Positions 16,823 to 26,383 of a stretch of 64,000 nucleotides of DNA are shown piece after piece. Position 1 is the stretch's first letter, and every line of letters begins with the position of its first letter. The notes beneath the pieces are model-generated. The model searched no databases, was not told where the DNA came from, and saw only the letters and a program-made list of their open reading frames with translations. The position numbers and the translations under genes were made by a program. The stretch is from Lysobacteraceae bacterium PS02340 (GTDB taxonomy: Bacteria; Pseudomonadota; Gammaproteobacteria; Xanthomonadales; Xanthomonadaceae). Where the stretch lies: assembly GCA_029959605.1 (NCBI GenBank), contig JASCOC010000012.1:59959-123958 (forward strand), given 5' to 3'.

Positions 16823-19306
16823 ATGCGCGCGCCCGCCACGTCGATCGCCGAGTTCGTGCCGCTGTCGGCCCATGTGTCACCGCATGTGGTCAAGACCACC
16901 GGCGGTGACTATCTGCTGACCTGGCGTCTGGGCGGCCTGCCGTTCGTCGGGCGGGAGACGTGGGAACTCGAACACCGGCACGCCACCTTCAACCGCATGC
17001 TGCAGACGCTGCGCGCGCCGGATTTCGTCAACGTCGCGTTCTGGGTCCACGACGTGCGCAGACGCGGTCATATCGATATGTCGGCCGATTTCGCGCAGAC
17101 GTTCAACGAGGCGCTGTCCGACCAGTACTTCGAGGCGCTCTCCACGCAGAAGATCATGCAGAACGAGCTGTACCTGACGATGATCTTCCGGCCGGTCGTC
17201 AGCGGCAAGAAACTCGTCGAGAAATCCTCCGATCTCGCGCGACTGCAGGCGGAGCAGGATCAGGCGGTGGCCAAGCTCGTCGAGCTGGCCGGCAATGTGG
17301 AAGCGGTGCTCCGGGATTACGCGCCCGCGCGGCTCGGCATGTACGCCGGCGACAACGGTGTCGTCTTCTCCGAGACGCTGGAGTTGTTCGCCTACCTGTT
17401 GAACCGGATCGACGCCCCGGTCCCGGTACTGCGCGCGCCGGTCTGCGATTACCTCGCGGTGAGCGGACACACCTTCTCGGCTCGCACAGGCGACTTCGTG
17501 ATCAGTACGCCGGGGGGCGGCAACCAGTACGGCGCGATCCTCAACATCAAGGAATACACCGACGCCACCTGGCCGGGCATCCTCAATGCGCTGAAGTATC
17601 TCGACTTCGAGTACGTCATCACGCACTCCTTCAGCCCGATGGGTCGGCAGGACGCGTTGAAGGTGCTCGACCGCACCAAGGGCATGATGATCTCCTCCGG
17701 CGACAAGGCAGTGAGCCAGATCGCGGAACTCGATCACGCGATGGACGAGATCGCATCGGGCAATTTCGTGCTCGGCGAGTACCACTTCATCATGGCGCTG
17801 TACGCGCCGGACCAGCAGGCGCTGGCGCAGCAGATCGCCACGACGCGTGCCGAACTGTCCAACGCCGGATTCGTGTCGGTGAAGGAAGACCTCGCAGTCT
17901 GCGCGTCGTTCTATTCCCAGCTGCCGGCGAACTGGAAGTTCCGCACCCGGCTGGCCAACGTCAGCTCTCTGAACTTCCTCGGGCTCTCGCCGCTGCACAA
18001 CTTCGCCACCGGCAAGCGCGCGCACAATCCGTGGGGTGACGCCGTCACGGCGTTGCAGACCACCAACGGTCAGCCCTACTACTTCAACTTCCACGCCACG
18101 CATCCGGCCGAGCATTCGCTGGGGGAGAAGGCGATCGCCAACACCATGGTGATCGGCAAGTCCGGCACCGGCAAGACGGCGTTGATCAACTTCCTGCTGA
18201 GCCAGGTGCAGAAGTTTGATCCCGTGCCCACCATCTTCTTCTTCGACAAGGACCGCGGCGCCGAGATCTTCGTGCGGGCCTGTGGCGGCGCCTATCTCGC
18301 GCTGGAGAACGGCGCGCCGACCGGCTTCAATCCGTTCCAGTGCGCGCACACCGAGGCCAACGTGCAGTTTCTCGCCGGGCTGATCAAAGTACTGGCCGGA
18401 AAGTCCCAGTACACGGCGCGCGAGGACGAGGACATCCACCGGGCCGTGGAGAGCATTCTCGACATGCCGGCCCCGCTGCGTTCGATGGGCAACTTCCAGA
18501 AGAGCCTGCCCAACATGGGCGACGACGGGCTGTACGCGCGCCTGCGCAAATGGACGGCAGGAAACGCACTGGGCTGGGTGTTCGACAATCCCGTGGACGT
18601 CATCGATCTGGAGCGCGCCAGCATCATCGGCTTCGACTACACCGAGGTCATCGACAACCCCGAAGTGCGCGTGCCGGTCATCAATTATCTGCTGCACCGG
18701 CTCGAAGCGCTCATCGATGGCCGGCCGCTGATCTACGTCATGGACGAGTTCTGGAAGATCCTCGACGGCGGCGGCGCGCTCAAGGAGTTCGCCAAGAACA
18801 AGCAGAAGACGATCCGCAAGCAGAACGGCCTGGGTATCTTCGCGACGCAGAGTCCGGAGGACGCGCTGGCGAGCGATATCTCCGCGGCCCTGATCGAACA
18901 GACGGCGACCCTGATTCTGCTGCCCAATCCGAACGCGTCGCGGAAGGACTACGTCGAAGGCCTGAAGCTGACCGAAGCGGAGTTCGAAGTCGTCCGCTCG
19001 CTCGACGAGCGTTCGCGCAGCTTCCTGGTCAAGCAGGGTCATGCCTCGACCGTGTGCCAGTTGAATCTGCGCGGTATGGACGACGCCCTGGCGGTCATCT
19101 CGTCGAGTACCGACAACATCGAGATCATGCATCGGATCGTCGCGGAGCAGGCGACGTCCCTGGGCATCGCGCATGGCGAGCTCGGCCCCGAACACTGGTT
19201 GCCCGCGTTCTATGCGCAACGGAAAGGATCCGGACGGGCTCGTCACGGGCAGAGTTCGGTTCAACCGGTCGACCGCCCGGACGCCGTCGCACTCGTGGAT
19301 CGATGA
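16823..19306 (+). CDS. virB4: Type IV secretion ATPase VirB4
   Basis: The 827-residue ATPase has the CagE/TrbE/VirB domain in its N-terminal half, Walker A GKSGTGKTAL near residue 445 and Walker B LIYVMDEFW near 638, followed by the RKQNGLGIFATQSPEDAL stretch. It energizes assembly and transport and docks with VirB3, VirB8 and VirD4. A very long antisense frame lies opposite and is a GC-driven shadow. The extreme C-terminus after about 790 is variable. Confidence 0.96.
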   Translation: MRAPATSIAEFVPLSAHVSPHVVKTTGGDYLLTWRLGGLPFVGRETWELEHRHATFNRMLQTLRAPDFVNVAFWVHDVRRRGHIDMSADFAQTFNEALSDQYFEALSTQKIMQNELYLTMIFRPVVSGKKLVEKSSDLARLQAEQDQAVAKLVELAGNVEAVLRDYAPARLGMYAGDNGVVFSETLELFAYLLNRIDAPVPVLRAPVCDYLAVSGHTFSARTGDFVISTPGGGNQYGAILNIKEYTDATWPGILNALKYLDFEYVITHSFSPMGRQDALKVLDRTKGMMISSGDKAVSQIAELDHAMDEIASGNFVLGEYHFIMALYAPDQQALAQQIATTRAELSNAGFVSVKEDLAVCASFYSQLPANWKFRTRLANVSSLNFLGLSPLHNFATGKRAHNPWGDAVTALQTTNGQPYYFNFHATHPAEHSLGEKAIANTMVIGKSGTGKTALINFLLSQVQKFDPVPTIFFFDKDRGAEIFVRACGGAYLALENGAPTGFNPFQCAHTEANVQFLAGLIKVLAGKSQYTAREDEDIHRAVESILDMPAPLRSMGNFQKSLPNMGDDGLYARLRKWTAGNALGWVFDNPVDVIDLERASIIGFDYTEVIDNPEVRVPVINYLLHRLEALIDGRPLIYVMDEFWKILDGGGALKEFAKNKQKTIRKQNGLGIFATQSPEDALASDISAALIEQTATLILLPNPNASRKDYVEGLKLTEAEFEVVRSLDERSRSFLVKQGHASTVCQLNLRGMDDALAVISSSTDNIEIMHRIVAEQATSLGIAHGELGPEHWLPAFYAQRKGSGRARHGQSSVQPVDRPDAVALVDR

Positions 19307-19339
19307 CTTTCCCCGCCACACGGACACAGGAGGTGTCGC

Positions 19340-20095
19340 ATGAGGTCCCGGATCAGCCATCAGGCGGGTGCACACAGCCTCGCCAGCGGTCTGTATCGCA
19401 CATTCGGAATCCACCTCGGTTGGCCGCGCTTGCGGCGCCGGTTTGTCGTGGCGATCGCGGTCGCCGCCATTCTCGCCACAGGCGCCGCGACGGCCGCGTG
19501 GCAGGTCCATGATCGCGAGACCTACCAGCAGGTGCAGCAACTGCGCGACCGCATCGGCGGAGGCGGCAGCACGACCGTCGTCGGCGAGCTGCAGAAGGTC
19601 AACACGCGGTTGCAGGTCGATCACAAGCCGGCCGGCGAGACCGTGGAACTCGTCGCCGAGCCGGAAGGCACGGCCAAACTCGATCCGTCCGCACCGTCAA
19701 CCGCGTCCCTGAGCATCGGCAGGCTGTGTCCGTCCGGTATCTCGAGCGGTCTCGGGCAGCGGCAGCGCACGCTCTGCCGCGAGATGGTGCAGACCGAGCT
19801 CGCACAGTACGCATTCGCGATGCGGATGTTCGAGCGTGCAGCCGAGCACCATGCGCGTCTGGAAGCGATCGAGCAGCGTCGCCGTGCGCTGGGCGCGGAC
19901 GACTATGCCGACCTGCAAGCCAATTCAAACGAGCTGCTGGCGCTGACCGCACTGATGGACAACGATCGCGACCGTTTCCAGACCTATATGCGGGCCTATG
20001 AGGCCCGGGTCGCACACATCCGGCACACGCAGATCGCGCTGACCCGCAATCTGTTCACCGGCCGGGGCGGCGTGGACCTGCCCGCCTCGCTGTAA
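19340..20095 (+). CDS. virB5: Type IV secretion pilus-tip-like protein VirB5
   Basis: The 251-residue protein has an N-terminal membrane/signal segment (about 33-53) preceded by a long basic leader, and long helices rich in Glu, Arg and Ala (about 150-240), as in VirB5 pilus-tip proteins. The family is weakly conserved, so the call relies on helical content and on position between virB4 and virB6. A Cys pair (CPSG ... TLCRE) brackets a loop in mid-protein. Confidence 0.75.
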   Translation: MRSRISHQAGAHSLASGLYRTFGIHLGWPRLRRRFVVAIAVAAILATGAATAAWQVHDRETYQQVQQLRDRIGGGGSTTVVGELQKVNTRLQVDHKPAGETVELVAEPEGTAKLDPSAPSTASLSIGRLCPSGISSGLGQRQRTLCREMVQTELAQYAFAMRMFERAAEHHARLEAIEQRRRALGADDYADLQANSNELLALTALMDNDRDRFQTYMRAYEARVAHIRHTQIALTRNLFTGRGGVDLPASL

Positions 20096-20112
20096 CGACT
20101 TCGGAGTTCGAC

Positions 20113-21141
20113 ATGGACAGTCTGGCCGGCTTCGCCCAGTGGGCGTTCTTCGCGCTGATCTTCGAGTTTCTGAACTCGCAGATCGCCTCGTTCCAGACCG
20201 GTCTGATCGCGCGCGGCACGCAGTTCGTCAGCGGCCTCGCGCTGACGCTCTGCACACTGTGGGTCCTGATGCAGGGCTTCATGATCGTCACCGGACGCAG
20301 CCGGGAATCGATGATGGGCCTGGTCGTCGGCTCGCTGCGGGTGTTCCTGATCGTATCGGCCGCGACCGCGATGTCGTTCGCCGGCACCAACCTGACCAGC
20401 TTCCTCGCTGACGGCTTGCCGAAATCGATCAACACCATCGTGACCGGCACCGACGAAAAGCCCGAAGAGTCGATCGACAAGAATCTGAAGATCATGGGGT
20501 TGATCTTCGTGCTGGTGGACCGGGTCGGCGTCGGCACGGACGACCCGCAGAACAAGACCAGCCAGGACAGGACGATCACGCTGATGGGCATCGGCATCGC
20601 AGGGCCCTCCGTCGTCGGCGGCGCGATGCTGCTGCTCTACAAGATCGCGCTGGTGCTCTTCGTCGGGTTCGGACCGCTTTTCATCCTGTGCCTGATGTTC
20701 GACCAGACCAAGGACCTGTTCAAACGGTGGCTGCTGTACGGCCTCGGGACCATGTTCAGCCTCGCCGTGCTGTCCTTCATGGTGTCTGTGGCGACCAAAC
20801 TGGTCGCGATCACCGCCGCCGCCATGCTGCTGCAATACACCCTGATGACGCAGGAAATCATCGACGTGCCTGGTGTCGTACCCCCGGGCGGCCTCAATGC
20901 GGCGGCCATGCAGCAAGGCGGCATCGGCCTGCTGATGTCGGTGTTGATGGTAATGGCACCCCCGATGGCCGCAATGTTCTTCAGCGGGACGCTGGGGCAG
21001 TTCGCAGCCAATTCCAGTTTCGGTGCTGTCGGTCGCAATAGCTCGGGTCAGGTTGCTGATACAACTATGCCCACGCAGCGCTCAGGCCCTAGAAAAAGGA
21101 CTGACGATGACGGTTACGTTGATGGCGTGAGAGGTAGATAG
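20113..21141 (+). CDS. virB6: Type IV secretion polytopic membrane protein VirB6
   Basis: The 342-residue protein has about six hydrophobic segments and the central TrbL/VirB6 pattern LLLYKIALVLFVGFGPLFIL followed by FDQTKDLFKRWLLYG. It lines the inner-membrane entry of the channel. The last 40 codons are AT-richer than the rest (for example a run of five A near 21094) and encode a charged tail, suggesting recombination within the 3' end. It starts 17 bases after virB5. Confidence 0.9.
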   Translation: MDSLAGFAQWAFFALIFEFLNSQIASFQTGLIARGTQFVSGLALTLCTLWVLMQGFMIVTGRSRESMMGLVVGSLRVFLIVSAATAMSFAGTNLTSFLADGLPKSINTIVTGTDEKPEESIDKNLKIMGLIFVLVDRVGVGTDDPQNKTSQDRTITLMGIGIAGPSVVGGAMLLLYKIALVLFVGFGPLFILCLMFDQTKDLFKRWLLYGLGTMFSLAVLSFMVSVATKLVAITAAAMLLQYTLMTQEIIDVPGVVPPGGLNAAAMQQGGIGLLMSVLMVMAPPMAAMFFSGTLGQFAANSSFGAVGRNSSGQVADTTMPTQRSGPRKRTDDDGYVDGVRGR

Positions 21142-21181
21142 GGCCTCGCAGTCGCGGGCTGGTCCAAGGAGCGGATTCGGA

Positions 21182-21685
21182 ATGCTACGAGCAGTTTTTT
21201 TCTTCTCTACTCTTGGTATCGGGCTCCTGCTTTGGGGCGTTCCAAGTTATGCACAGATGACGCCTTCGCAGCAGGCTCAGGTGCCTGAGAGCAATCCCAA
21301 CTCGAGCTTTTACAACTCTCGCTATCTGCCTTCGTTAGGCGCTTCTGACCCCCATTACCCTTGGATCGACCGCTTTGGCGCTTATGCAATGAGCCGTAGC
21401 ACGGGATGGTCAGGCTGGGCTCAAGATGCCGCGTCAGAGAAATCCGCTGACTCAGATGCGCTTGAGCAATGTCGAGTGCGGAGTGGCGGAGTAACTGATT
21501 GCGAGATCATTTTTACTTTCCAGAATCAGTGCGGCGCCGTCGTCCGGTCTGAGCGTCACACGGCATATGGAAGAGCGGATGAACTCGAGGGTGCGCGAGA
21601 TGCGGCCACGCGCAGATGCGAAGCTTTGGGCGGCGTATGCGAAGTGTTCAGAGAAGGTTGCAGTCTTCCTGAACTGAGACGTTAG
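21182..21685 (+). CDS. Secreted DUF4189-domain protein at the T4SS tail
   Basis: The 167-residue product has a signal peptide (hydrophobic residues 4-20, cleavage near SYAQ, 24-25), a Ser/Asn/Pro-rich spacer and a DUF4189-like region from about 65 to 160 (YAMSRSTGWSGWAQDAAS, then ALEQCRVRSGGVTDCEIIF). Six cysteines in the mature part could form disulfides. The function of DUF4189 is unknown. The position after virB6, periplasmic targeting and lower GC than the T4SS genes suggest a cargo-linked or immunity-type accessory, but this is inference. Confidence 0.68.
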   Translation: MLRAVFFFSTLGIGLLLWGVPSYAQMTPSQQAQVPESNPNSSFYNSRYLPSLGASDPHYPWIDRFGAYAMSRSTGWSGWAQDAASEKSADSDALEQCRVRSGGVTDCEIIFTFQNQCGAVVRSERHTAYGRADELEGARDAATRRCEALGGVCEVFREGCSLPELRR

Positions 21686-21862
21686 CTCTCTCCAACAGTA
21701 TGCGTTTCATCGATACCCTTCTTTGACTGAAGTGGCGGTAGTCGGTTAGCCCTTACTGGCGCGGCTTCTGAGAAGCAGTTGGCGGCGAAGGGAGCTTGCC
21801 TTGCCTTGCGGCAATGGGTCTCGTTGCCTAGTGATCACTTCCCGCCACACTCTCAATCAATA

Positions 21863-22298
21863 TCACTGCGCAGGCATCAGCCGCTTGCAGTACTCCGCGC
21901 GCTCGCGTCTCGCCAGACTCCGTGAGTCATCCAGCTCGAGCTTGACGCCCGCGAGTGAGCCTCTGGTCTCTTCCCGGCGGATGTCGCGCAGCTGACGCTC
22001 ACGCCAAAGAACGGGCGACGCGGGTACGGGGCGCGGAGTTCAGCGTCGACTGCAAATAGACAGTGCGATCGACGCTGGGATCGGAATTGAGGCGAATCGC
22101 GATACGTTGAGCAATCCGATGCCCGCAATTGCAAGAGGTAGCCGATAGCCATCTTCGGACGGGTGCTGCCGCCGATCTGGAGCGGCAGCATGCGGTCGGC
22201 GAGCCAAGCGCCGCGAACGTCGGAGTCATCTGATGGGCGGTCAGGGTGAGGGTGCAGTCTCCGACTGGATAGTCCGTTGTGCGAAACCGGCGCCACAA
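21863..22298 (-). pseudogene. Decayed minus-strand gene, unknown family
   Basis: Protein-like segments appear in order on the minus strand but in different frames: RRFRTTDYPVGDCTLTLTAH, then WLADRMLPLQIGG, then RIAIRLNSDPSVDRTVYLQS, then an ending GVKLELDDSRSLARRERAEY with the stop at 21863-21865. At least two or three frameshifts would be needed to join them. I do not recognise the family. The region is AT-richer than its surroundings. No other gene is seen between 21686 and 22553. Confidence 0.4.
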
Positions 22299-22319
22299 TC
22301 GCGATGGCGGTCAGTGTAG

Positions 22320-23558
<1,239 letters not shown>

Positions 23559-23584
23559 CCGCGCAGTCTCGCGACGCGATACCC

Positions 23585-23615
23585 GAAGCCCCGCACATGC
23601 GGGGCTTCTTGTTTT
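23585..23615 (+). terminator. Rho-independent terminator of gap
   Basis: A 10-bp perfect stem (GAAGCCCCGC with GCGGGGCTTC) and a 4-base ACAT loop are followed by TTGTTTT, 27 bases after the gap stop. Confidence 0.9.
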
Positions 23616-23671
23616 CGGACGTTCGCCGCGTAAGGTGGCCGGGCGCGCCCCTCCGGCGCCGCGGGGGTGCC

Positions 23672-26383
23672 ATGGAAGAACTCGTCGTACTGATCGGGCT
23701 CGCGCTGCTGACGGTGCCCGTTCTGCTGGTCGTCGGACTGGTCATGCTGTTCGGCCTGCGCCGCCGCGTGGCCGATCTCGAAGACCTCAGCGAGCGGCTG
23801 CGCGCGGAGATCGCCGGTCGGGCGATGCCGGCAGCGCCTACGCCTGCCGTGGCATCGCGCGCGGCGCCTCCCGCTTCGGTAGCCACGCCCGTCGAGAGCC
23901 CATCGGCTGCGCCGCCGATCACCGAACCCCCGCGCCCCGCATCGAATGCACCCGTCGCAGGCCCGCCGCCGTTGCCGCTCACGGTGCCGCGCGCGAGCTG
24001 GCGTGATGCGGATCCCGTGCGTCCAGCCACGTCCGATGCGCCGCGGGCCGCACCCGCCGCGCCGGCAGGGCCGGACGTGTTCGAACGCGGCCTGCGTCTG
24101 GTCCGGCATTGGTTCACCTCCGGCAATGTGCCGGTGAAGATCGGCATGCTGGTGCTGTTCGCCGGCGTGGCCGCATTGCTCAAGTACGCCAGTGACGCTG
24201 GCCTGCTGCAGGTGCCGGTGTCGCTGCGTCTGGCCGGGGTGTCGGTGGCCGCGGTGGCCGGGCTGGTGTTCGGCTGGATGCGACGCGCCAGCCACCGGAC
24301 ATTCGCGCTCAGCCTGCAGGGCGGGATGATCGGCATCCTGTTGCTGGTGGTGTTCGCCGCGTCGCGGATGTTCGGCCTGGTGCCGATGGAATTCGCGTTC
24401 GCCGCCAGCGTGGCGCTGGTGTTCGGCGCCGGGGCGCTGGCGGTGCTGCAGGGCGCGATGGCACTTGCGGTGTTCGCGGTGCTGGCCGGCTTCCTCGCGC
24501 CGATCTGGCTGTCGACCGGCGGCGGCAATCACGTCGCGCTGTTCGGTTACTACGCGGTGCTCAACGCGGCGATCGTCGCCATCGCCTGGTTCCGCGCATG
24601 GCGCCTGCTCAACCTGCTGGGCTTCGTCTTCACGTTTGGCATCGGCACGCTGTGGGGCGTGCTCGATTACGAGGCCGCCGACTACGCGTCCGCGCAGGCG
24701 TTCCTCGCGGTGTTCTTCGCGATCTATCTGGCGGTGCCCTTGCTGCACGCACGGCGCAGGCCGGTGGGGCGTCGCGATCTGATCGATGGCTGTCTCGTGT
24801 TCGGCACGCCGCTGATCGCGTTCTCGCTGCAGTCGGGGCTGATGCGTGACAACACGACCACGCTGGCCCTGTGCGCGCTCGGTCTCGCGGCGGTGTACGC
24901 CGGCCTGTCGTGGTGGTTGCGTCGCGGCGGTCGCTTCGAGGTGCTGCAGCAGTCGTATGCGCTGTTGGCCGCGGGCTTCGCGACGCTGGCCGTGCCGCTG
25001 GCGCTGTCGGCGCAGGCCACCGCCAGCGTGTTCGCGCTCGAAGGTGCGGCGCTGGTGTGGCTGGGGCTGCGTCAGCAGCGGCGCCTGCCGCGCTGGTCGG
25101 GCATCGCGCTGCAGATCGCGGCGCTGGTCGCGTATGTGTTCGCGGCCGGCAATACGACGATCGACGAGACGCCGTTCGTGCACGGCCTGTTCGTCGGCGC
25201 GATGTTGTTCGTGATCGCCGGGCTCGCGATCGCCTGGGCGTATTCCCGTGCAGGTGCCGTCGCGCCCGCGCGCATCGCCTACGTCTGGGCGATGTTCTGG
25301 TGGCTCGGTGCGTGGGTATTCGAACTGCAGCGCGTGCTGCCGGGACGCGACGTCCCCGATGCGTGGCTGGTGCTCGCCGCGGTCACCGGCTGGCTGGCGG
25401 CGGAGCGCAACCGGCGCGTGTTCGATCCCTTGCTGGCCGGCACCGCGTGCCTGGCGCTGGCGGCCGCATTGCCGCTGGCGGTCCTGCAGGCCGAAGCGCA
25501 TCAGCAGCCGTTCGCCGGCAACGGCGTCTGGGCGTGGCTCGTGTTCGCCGCGCTCGGCGTGCGCAGCCTGTTGTGTCTGCGCGTCGGCGACAGCGGGTTC
25601 GCCCGCGCCGCGCAGTTCGTCTGGTGGCTGCTGTGGCCGTTCGCGGTGTCGCTGTTGCTGGTGCAGCTGTCCGACCGGATCGGCGGAGGCGATGGCTGGT
25701 GGCTCGTGGCCGCGGTTGCGCCCTGGCTGGCGATCAGCGCGGTGGCGCTGCTGCGTTGGCCGTGGCTCACGCACCCGCTCGGCGCGGCGTTCGATCCCAT
25801 GCGCGGGGCGTTCCGCACGACCTGTTGCGGGCTGCTGGCGCTCTGGTGGTGCGTGGCGCTCGGCAACGCCGGCAACCCCGCACCGCTGCCGTGGATCGCG
25901 CTGCTCAATCCGCTCGACCTCGCCCAGATCGCGGCGCTGCTGCTGATCGCACGCTGGGTGTGGTCCGGCGACGCGCCGGTCGGCGCGCGCGCTCGCATGC
26001 CGCTGCTGTCGGTCGGCGCGTTCCTGCTGGTCACCGCGATCACGCTGCGTGGCGCGCATCACTGGGGCGGCGTGCCGTGGAGCATGGCGCTCGTCGACAG
26101 CAGCCTGGCGCAGACCAGCCTGACCATCGTGTGGAGCGTGCTCGGCGTACTCGGCTGGGTCATCGGCTCACGCCGTGGCCAGCGCGTGCTGTGGCTGGCG
26201 GGCGCAGTGCTGATGGCGATCGTGCTGGCGAAGCTGGTGCTGGTGGATCGCAGCCATCTCGGCAATCTGTGGGGCATCGGTTCGTTCATCGCCTACGGCC
26301 TGCTGTGCACGGTCGTCGGCTTCTTCGCGCCCGCGCCGCCACGAACCCCCACTTTCGAACCGGCACAGGAGGCCGGCGCATGA
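23672..26383 (+). CDS. DUF2339 polytopic membrane protein
   Basis: The 903-residue protein has a leading membrane helix (about 5-28), a coiled stretch (VADLEDLSERLRAEIAG), a Pro/Ala-rich linker to about residue 125 and then about twenty hydrophobic segments to the C-terminus. This is the DUF2339 layout; function is unknown. Its stop overlaps the start of the next gene (ATGA), so the two products are probably made together and may form a membrane complex with the DUF3999 protein in the periplasm. Confidence 0.82.
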   Translation: MEELVVLIGLALLTVPVLLVVGLVMLFGLRRRVADLEDLSERLRAEIAGRAMPAAPTPAVASRAAPPASVATPVESPSAAPPITEPPRPASNAPVAGPPPLPLTVPRASWRDADPVRPATSDAPRAAPAAPAGPDVFERGLRLVRHWFTSGNVPVKIGMLVLFAGVAALLKYASDAGLLQVPVSLRLAGVSVAAVAGLVFGWMRRASHRTFALSLQGGMIGILLLVVFAASRMFGLVPMEFAFAASVALVFGAGALAVLQGAMALAVFAVLAGFLAPIWLSTGGGNHVALFGYYAVLNAAIVAIAWFRAWRLLNLLGFVFTFGIGTLWGVLDYEAADYASAQAFLAVFFAIYLAVPLLHARRRPVGRRDLIDGCLVFGTPLIAFSLQSGLMRDNTTTLALCALGLAAVYAGLSWWLRRGGRFEVLQQSYALLAAGFATLAVPLALSAQATASVFALEGAALVWLGLRQQRRLPRWSGIALQIAALVAYVFAAGNTTIDETPFVHGLFVGAMLFVIAGLAIAWAYSRAGAVAPARIAYVWAMFWWLGAWVFELQRVLPGRDVPDAWLVLAAVTGWLAAERNRRVFDPLLAGTACLALAAALPLAVLQAEAHQQPFAGNGVWAWLVFAALGVRSLLCLRVGDSGFARAAQFVWWLLWPFAVSLLLVQLSDRIGGGDGWWLVAAVAPWLAISAVALLRWPWLTHPLGAAFDPMRGAFRTTCCGLLALWWCVALGNAGNPAPLPWIALLNPLDLAQIAALLLIARWVWSGDAPVGARARMPLLSVGAFLLVTAITLRGAHHWGGVPWSMALVDSSLAQTSLTIVWSVLGVLGWVIGSRRGQRVLWLAGAVLMAIVLAKLVLVDRSHLGNLWGIGSFIAYGLLCTVVGFFAPAPPRTPTFEPAQEAGA

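Noticed and set aside
16877..19624. 915-residue minus-strand open frame
   Set aside because: It is antisense to virB4, which has full motifs; the antisense product shows no domain.
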